NCBI GenBank assembly: GCA_009776905.1
Contig: WRMX01000051.1
Span: forward strand, 10,361-19,814
Direction of reading: 5' to 3'
Length of the DNA: 9,454 bases
From: Oscillospiraceae bacterium
GTDB lineage: Bacteria > Bacillota > Clostridia > Oscillospirales > Oscillospiraceae
Shown here: positions 6,951-9,454 of the stretch, one piece after another
Layout of the letters: every line of letters starts with the position of its first letter
Numbering within the stretch: position 1 is the stretch's first letter
The notes under the pieces: model-generated
Databases searched by the model: none
What the model was told of the DNA's origin: nothing
The model's input: only the letters and a program-made list of their open reading frames with translations
Made by a program: the position numbers and the translations under genes

Positions 6951-6993
6951 TACCTGACGGGCGCTCGGCGTCCGGGTTGTGGGTGCAGCCCAC
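6951..6993 (+). repeat. Structured intergenic element B (rearranged copy of element at 1389-1436)
   Basis: The element starts 12 nt after the binding-protein stop. It reads TACCTGACGG (6951-6960), then CGGCGTCCGGG (6966-6976), then hairpin GTGGG/CCCAC (6979-6983 with 6989-6993, loop TGCAG). The first two blocks are identical to blocks at 1427-1436 and 1389-1399, but their order is swapped relative to that element. ACCTGACG (6952-6959) can pair with CGTCCGGGT (6969-6977) with one bulged C. No T run follows, so it does not look like a plain intrinsic terminator. Confidence 0.45.
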
Positions 6994-7020
6994 GCATTAA
7001 AAGATTTTGCTTACGCAGGC

Positions 7021-7052
7021 CGAAGGGGTGCCCGGAGACGGCCACCCCTTCG
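7021..7052 (+). promoter_or_regulatory. Strong hairpin in leader of third cupin gene
   Basis: A perfect 10-bp stem, CGAAGGGGTG with CACCCCTTCG (7021-7030 and 7043-7052), is followed inward by one C-C mismatch. A further 3-bp stem, CCG/CGG, closes a GAGA loop of the GNRA type. The hairpin ends 15 nt before the ribosome binding site AGAGGAG (7068-7074). No T run follows, so it is not a standard terminator. It more likely acts in the RNA, for example by blocking exonuclease decay or separating expression of the binding protein from the cupin gene. Confidence 0.5.
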
Positions 7053-7082
7053 ATACTATAAATGAAAAGAGGAGCGTTTTAT

Positions 7083-7652
7083 ATGAGCGAGCTGAAATAC
7101 AAGGACATGGCGTTCGAGCTGAAACCACAATACACCGATTGGGGCGACTGGTGTTATTCCCCGCAATTGTACTTCCGCGGCGCCGAAGACATTCCGGGCG
7201 CGAAGTACAACGTCGGTTGGCAGGTGTTTATGAAGCCGGTGCATTGGATGGAGCCGGACCCGCACTTCCACCGCGAAGAGGAATATCTGGTGTTCATCAA
7301 TGCGGACTTATACCACCCCGAGGAGTTTGACGCGGAAATCGAGATTTGGCTCGGGTACGATGTCAGCAAGATGGAAAAGCATGTCATAACGAAGCCGACC
7401 ATCCTCCGCATCCCCGGCAGCATGTGGCACTGCCCGATGGACTTCATCAGGATCGACAAGCCTATCTTATTCCAAGCGGTCTATCTGGATGGGACGAGCG
7501 GACGCGTGTCGCGGCAGATCGACGCCGATGGCAACGAGAAGTTCGTCTATGGCGGCCCCGAGCTCATGCATGGCTGCAGGCTCGACCCCACGAAGGACAG
7601 ATGCACATATTGCGGCAAGTGCTTCCGCCTTGCGAACGAGGGCAAAGAATAG
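7083..7652 (+). CDS. Diverged cupin-domain protein with C-terminal four-cysteine tail (paralogue 3)
   Basis: This 189-residue member of the same family as the genes at 93 and 770 lies downstream of the transporter instead of upstream. The conserved N-terminal block is clear: YFRGA (30-34), IPG (37-39), NVG (43-45), KP (51-52). Motif 1 is H61-F-H63-x3-E67. Motif 2 is P111-G-S113-x2-H116-C117-P118, where the usual Gly is Ser113 and the closing Asn is Asp120. Predicted ligands H61, H63, E67 and H116 are all kept. The GG after motif 1 is replaced by INAD. The tail has C165, C174, C177 and C180 (C-x8-C-x2-C-x2-C), one residue longer in the first gap than in the paralogues. The ATG at 7083 is chosen over the in-frame ATG at 7062 because AGAGGAG (7068-7074) lies between them. 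Its divergence suggests a distinct substrate or partner role. Confidence 0.85.
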   Translation: MSELKYKDMAFELKPQYTDWGDWCYSPQLYFRGAEDIPGAKYNVGWQVFMKPVHWMEPDPHFHREEEYLVFINADLYHPEEFDAEIEIWLGYDVSKMEKHVITKPTILRIPGSMWHCPMDFIRIDKPILFQAVYLDGTSGRVSRQIDADGNEKFVYGGPELMHGCRLDPTKDRCTYCGKCFRLANEGKE

Positions 7653-7710
7653 GGCACGGCGCGTAGGTAAGCGCTGTAAGGCGTATGCGGGGAACGGGCA
7701 GCGGCTTGAG

Positions 7711-7761
7711 CAACAACGCAACAACGCAGCAGCAGACATGCAGCAGACATGCAGCAGACAT
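7711..7761. repeat. Short tandem repeats downstream of third cupin gene
   Basis: Two copies of CAACAACG (7711-7718, 7719-7726) are followed by three perfect copies of the 11-mer GCAGCAGACAT (7729-7739, 7740-7750, 7751-7761). They lie 58 nt after the cupin stop and 10 nt before the terminator-like hairpin. A unit of 11 bp repeats about once per DNA helical turn. The tract is non-coding on the + strand as far as I can see; it could be a slippage product or a protein-binding array. Confidence 0.75.
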
Positions 7762-7768
7762 AATGACA

Positions 7769-7833
7769 AGGCGAAACCGGATCCGAGGATTGCGCGACAA
7801 TCTCGCTTTCGGTTTCGCTTGCATTATTATTTT
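7769..7833 (+). terminator. Bipartite hairpin terminator after third cupin gene
   Basis: The outer stem is GCGAAACCG with CGGTTTCGC (7771-7779 and 7810-7818, perfect 9 bp, extendable by two weak pairs). Nested within it is an inner hairpin, GAG-ATTG with CAAT-CTC (7785-7792 and 7798-7804, one bulged G). The outer stem is followed by TTGCATTATTATTTT, a T-rich but interrupted tail. This fits an intrinsic terminator closing the cupin/ABC/cupin region, although the stem loop is longer than usual. The promoter of the next gene begins directly at the base of the stem. Confidence 0.55.
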
Positions 7834-7846
7834 AATCAGATATAAT
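7819..7846 (+). promoter_or_regulatory. Sigma-A-type promoter for the MFS gene
   Basis: The -35 element TTGCAT (7819-7824, 4 of 6 consensus bases) and a perfect -10 TATAAT (7841-7846) are separated by 16 bp. Transcription would start near 7853, giving a leader of about 43 nt before the ATG at 7896. Downstream, GATTGTCG (7857-7864) is the inverse of CGACAATC (7795-7802) on the other side of the promoter; this may be chance or an operator pair. Confidence 0.7.
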
Positions 7847-7895
7847 GATAGCGCTTGATTGTCGGGAAGCAAATAACTATTAGTTGGAAGTATGA

Positions 7896-9155
7896 ATGAG
7901 CAATACAAAAAACGAGCTCCCGGTTGGGGAGCGGACAGATGAGATTGTCGGAAATCATTACATTGCAGAGGGGCGCAGCAAAACAAAGCTGACCGTTGCG
8001 CTGCTGTTACTGCCGTGGCTGGCGATAGCCGGGCTGCCGATCATATCAGCGCTCAGCGACATTTCCGCTTCGCTGAACGTGCCGGAAAACACGGTGAAAC
8101 TCGTTATCACCTTGCCGAACCTGTCAATGATCATCTCGTGCCTGCTGGGGGGCGTCGTCGTCGGGCGGCGATTGAGCTACAAAATGCACATCATCATCCC
8201 AAGCATCATTATGATCGTCACGGGCACAGCGCCGTTTTTCGTCAATAGTTTCACGATGCTTCTTGTCATGCGCGCCCTTTTCGGCCTAGGGATCGGGTTC
8301 TTGTCCCCGCTAAATGCAGACATCGTTTTCAAGCTCTATCCGGAGGAGGAGCGCGCGAAAATCATCGGAATCAGCAGCGCGTCCATGTTCGCCAGCTCCA
8401 TCCTGTATACGCTGCTCGGCGGATACTTTGGCGGTTTCGGCTGGCACTATGTTTTTCTCATCCATCTGATCGCCGTCGTCCCGATGATCATCGTGTTATT
8501 GTTGCTCCCGAATATTTCGCTCGACAAGGTCGATTCCTCGAAAGCCGCCGTTGCTAAAGAGGGTTTATGGTCCCGGCTGCCTCCGAAGAGCTTTTATTTC
8601 ATCCTTGTTGGTTTCGTTTTCCAGATGCTCACGTTCCCGATGGTCGTGAATGTGTCTTTTATCTTGTCGGAGCTCAACATTGAAAGTCCTGCCACATCCA
8701 GCATCGTGCTCACGATCAATACCATTACCAGCTCGATAGCGGGACTTGCCGTTGGCTTTGCCGTCCGGGCACTGCGCCGGTTCGTTTTGCCGCTCGCGCT
8801 CGCGTTCAGCGCTGTGGGGATGCTGGTGGCATCGATGGCCAACGGGCTTACGCCGCTTTTGGTGGGCTCCGGCCTTTCGGGAGTCGGTTCGTCGATTATG
8901 GGCACTGCCGTGATGCTGGAAGTGGCATATTATGTCAGAAAAGAGCATATCGGGCTGTTTTCGGGCGTGAACATGGCCGCATCGTGCATTGGCGGCTTTT
9001 GCATGACCGCATATACTGGGCTGCTCGCGAACCTGGGTTTGACTTCGTCGCGTTCTCCCTTGTTGGTTTCCGCCATTGGCGTCGCAGTAATGCTGCTGGG
9101 CTTCGTGGCGTTCATACTCATTAGCATGCGGCTCCGCAATCGCGAAACCGCATAG
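7896..9155 (+). CDS. MFS (major facilitator superfamily) transporter
   Basis: This 419-residue inner-membrane permease moves a small solute by uniport, symport or antiport. It has a hydrophilic N-terminus of about 30 residues, six helices in the first half (roughly 32-54, 67-90, 97-117, 119-140, 158-180, 184-205), a central cytoplasmic loop (about 206-231) and six in the second half (roughly 232-256, 266-288, 296-314, 318-341, 353-376, 388-411). RALFGLGIG (126-134) matches the charged/glycine pattern of MFS helix 4, and GGYFGGFGWHYVF (175-187) fits the helix 5-6 junction. The first-half cytoplasmic loop has GRRLSYK (90-96), a variant of MFS motif A. An overlapping ATG at 7892 is in a frame that soon stops, so 7896 is used; GGAAG just upstream is a modest ribosome binding site. 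It is transcribed from its own promoter. Its link to the cupin/ABC genes is by position only. Confidence 0.9.
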   Translation: MSNTKNELPVGERTDEIVGNHYIAEGRSKTKLTVALLLLPWLAIAGLPIISALSDISASLNVPENTVKLVITLPNLSMIISCLLGGVVVGRRLSYKMHIIIPSIIMIVTGTAPFFVNSFTMLLVMRALFGLGIGFLSPLNADIVFKLYPEEERAKIIGISSASMFASSILYTLLGGYFGGFGWHYVFLIHLIAVVPMIIVLLLLPNISLDKVDSSKAAVAKEGLWSRLPPKSFYFILVGFVFQMLTFPMVVNVSFILSELNIESPATSSIVLTINTITSSIAGLAVGFAVRALRRFVLPLALAFSAVGMLVASMANGLTPLLVGSGLSGVGSSIMGTAVMLEVAYYVRKEHIGLFSGVNMAASCIGGFCMTAYTGLLANLGLTSSRSPLLVSAIGVAVMLLGFVAFILISMRLRNRETA

Positions 9156-9236
9156 GATTGGTTCATAAGAGCATGATAGATGAATATCACGGACAATCAT
9201 ACTGCTCATCGACGCATTGGAGGTACCGTCTTTGCC

Positions 9237-9265
9237 TTGCGTTTTCATGCCCAATCGATTATAAT
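9237..9265 (+). promoter_or_regulatory. Sigma-A-type promoter for the gene at the right edge
   Basis: A weak -35 TTGCGT (9237-9242, 3 of 6) is 17 bp from a perfect -10 TATAAT (9260-9265). Transcription would begin near 9272, about 87 nt before the ATG at 9359. The region 9156-9236, between the MFS stop and this promoter, holds only a weak inverted repeat (GAGCATGAT with ATCATactGCTC) and no clear terminator. Confidence 0.55.
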
Positions 9266-9285
9266 TCTATCAGAAACAACAGAGA

Positions 9286-9344
9286 ATCGCACGATGTGCG
9301 ATGAGCCGCATCGTCGCTGTGAGCGACAGTCGCTGTGGGCGACA
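9286..9344 (+). repeat. Hairpin series abutting the ribosome binding site of the last gene
   Basis: ATCGCAC-GAT-GTGCGAT (9286-9302) is a 7-bp stem with a 3-nt loop. It is followed by two tandem 16-nt repeats, GTCGCTGTGAGCGACA (9313-9328) and GTCGCTGTGGGCGACA (9329-9344). Each repeat forms a GTCGC/GCGAC hairpin, and they differ by one loop base. The second ends at the AAGGAGG ribosome binding site (9344-9350), so folding could affect ribosome access. The series is inside the predicted leader RNA. Confidence 0.6.
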
Positions 9345-9358
9345 AGGAGGGTGAGAAG

Positions 9359-9454
9359 ATGGATGATGTGCGAAACAGCCTGCCGATCGGAATCGACAGC
9401 TTCAGAGAAATCAGGGAAGAAGGTAAATACTACGTCGACAAGACGCTGATGATC
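9359..9454 (+). CDS. Predicted AAA-ATPase / PD-(D/E)XK-type protein, N-terminal fragment
   Basis: Only 32 codons are inside the window; the gene runs off the right edge. The fragment reads LPIGIDSFREIREEGKYYVD (8-27) followed by KTLMI. This is the hallmark start of the predicted AAA-ATPase family (AAA-ATPase-like, Pfam PF09820 from memory) that usually carries a C-terminal PD-(D/E)XK nuclease-like domain and is multi-copy in many Clostridia and Bacteroidetes. The Walker A motif would follow beyond the edge. AAGGAGG (9344-9350) lies 8 nt before the ATG and gives strong start support. Its role is poorly known; links to defence or mobile DNA have been suggested for the family. It has its own promoter and is probably unrelated to the cupin/ABC genes. 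Confidence 0.8.
   Translation, partial: MDDVRNSLPIGIDSFREIREEGKYYVDKTLMI

Noticed and set aside
6951..7052. Known riboswitch class (guanidine, TPP, ZTP, c-di-GMP, tetrahydrofolate)
   Set aside because: I compared the conserved cores I remember with this and the 1389-1436 element and found no match. A covariance-model search would be decisive.
7711..7761. CRISPR array
   Set aside because: The repeat units are 8 and 11 bp with no spacers, and no cas genes are present.

Overview
The window looks like a chromosomal stretch from an anaerobic, moderately GC-rich Firmicute of the Clostridia type. The evidence is the strong AGGAGG-like ribosome binding sites, a Firmicutes-style lipoprotein signal followed by a long Asn/Ser/Asp/Thr linker, the oligopeptide ABC genes, and a Clostridia-like AAA-ATPase start at the right edge. 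No rRNA, tRNA, CRISPR array, integrase or transposase is visible, and all genes read on the + strand. The assignment is inference, because no marker gene is present.

Layout. Bases 1-92 are a leader with a 22-bp near-perfect dyad. Two similar small proteins follow (93-659 and 770-1318). Each is a single-domain cupin with complete metal-ligand motifs, and each carries a C-terminal four-cysteine tail (C-x7-C-x2-C-x2-C). After a 172-nt structured leader comes a complete peptide/nickel-type (family 5) ABC importer in the order permease, permease, ATPase, ATPase, lipoprotein binding protein (1491-6939), with tight spacing or overlaps. After another structured spacer comes a third, more diverged member of the cupin family (7083-7652), then a repeat tract and a terminator-like hairpin. 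A 12-helix MFS permease (7896-9155) has its own sigma-A-type promoter. At the right edge a new promoter, three small hairpins and the first 32 codons of a predicted AAA-ATPase/PD-(D/E)XK-type protein are seen.

How it may work together. The ABC system would capture a solute outside the cell and import it. Three paralogous cupins sandwich the transporter, so they probably act on, bind or sense the imported compound, and the MFS protein may move a product or related solute. The cupin with cysteine tail is the candidate new element: the metal site suggests a small-molecule lyase, isomerase, oxygen-independent demethylase/hydrolase or a binding protein, and the cysteines suggest an Fe-S or zinc site. 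The chemistry and substrate cannot be read from the sequence. The intergenic spacers are unusually rich in RNA-like hairpins. Two of them share an 11-nt block, a 10-nt block and an equivalent hairpin in rearranged order, which may be a shared regulatory RNA or an intergenic repeat family.
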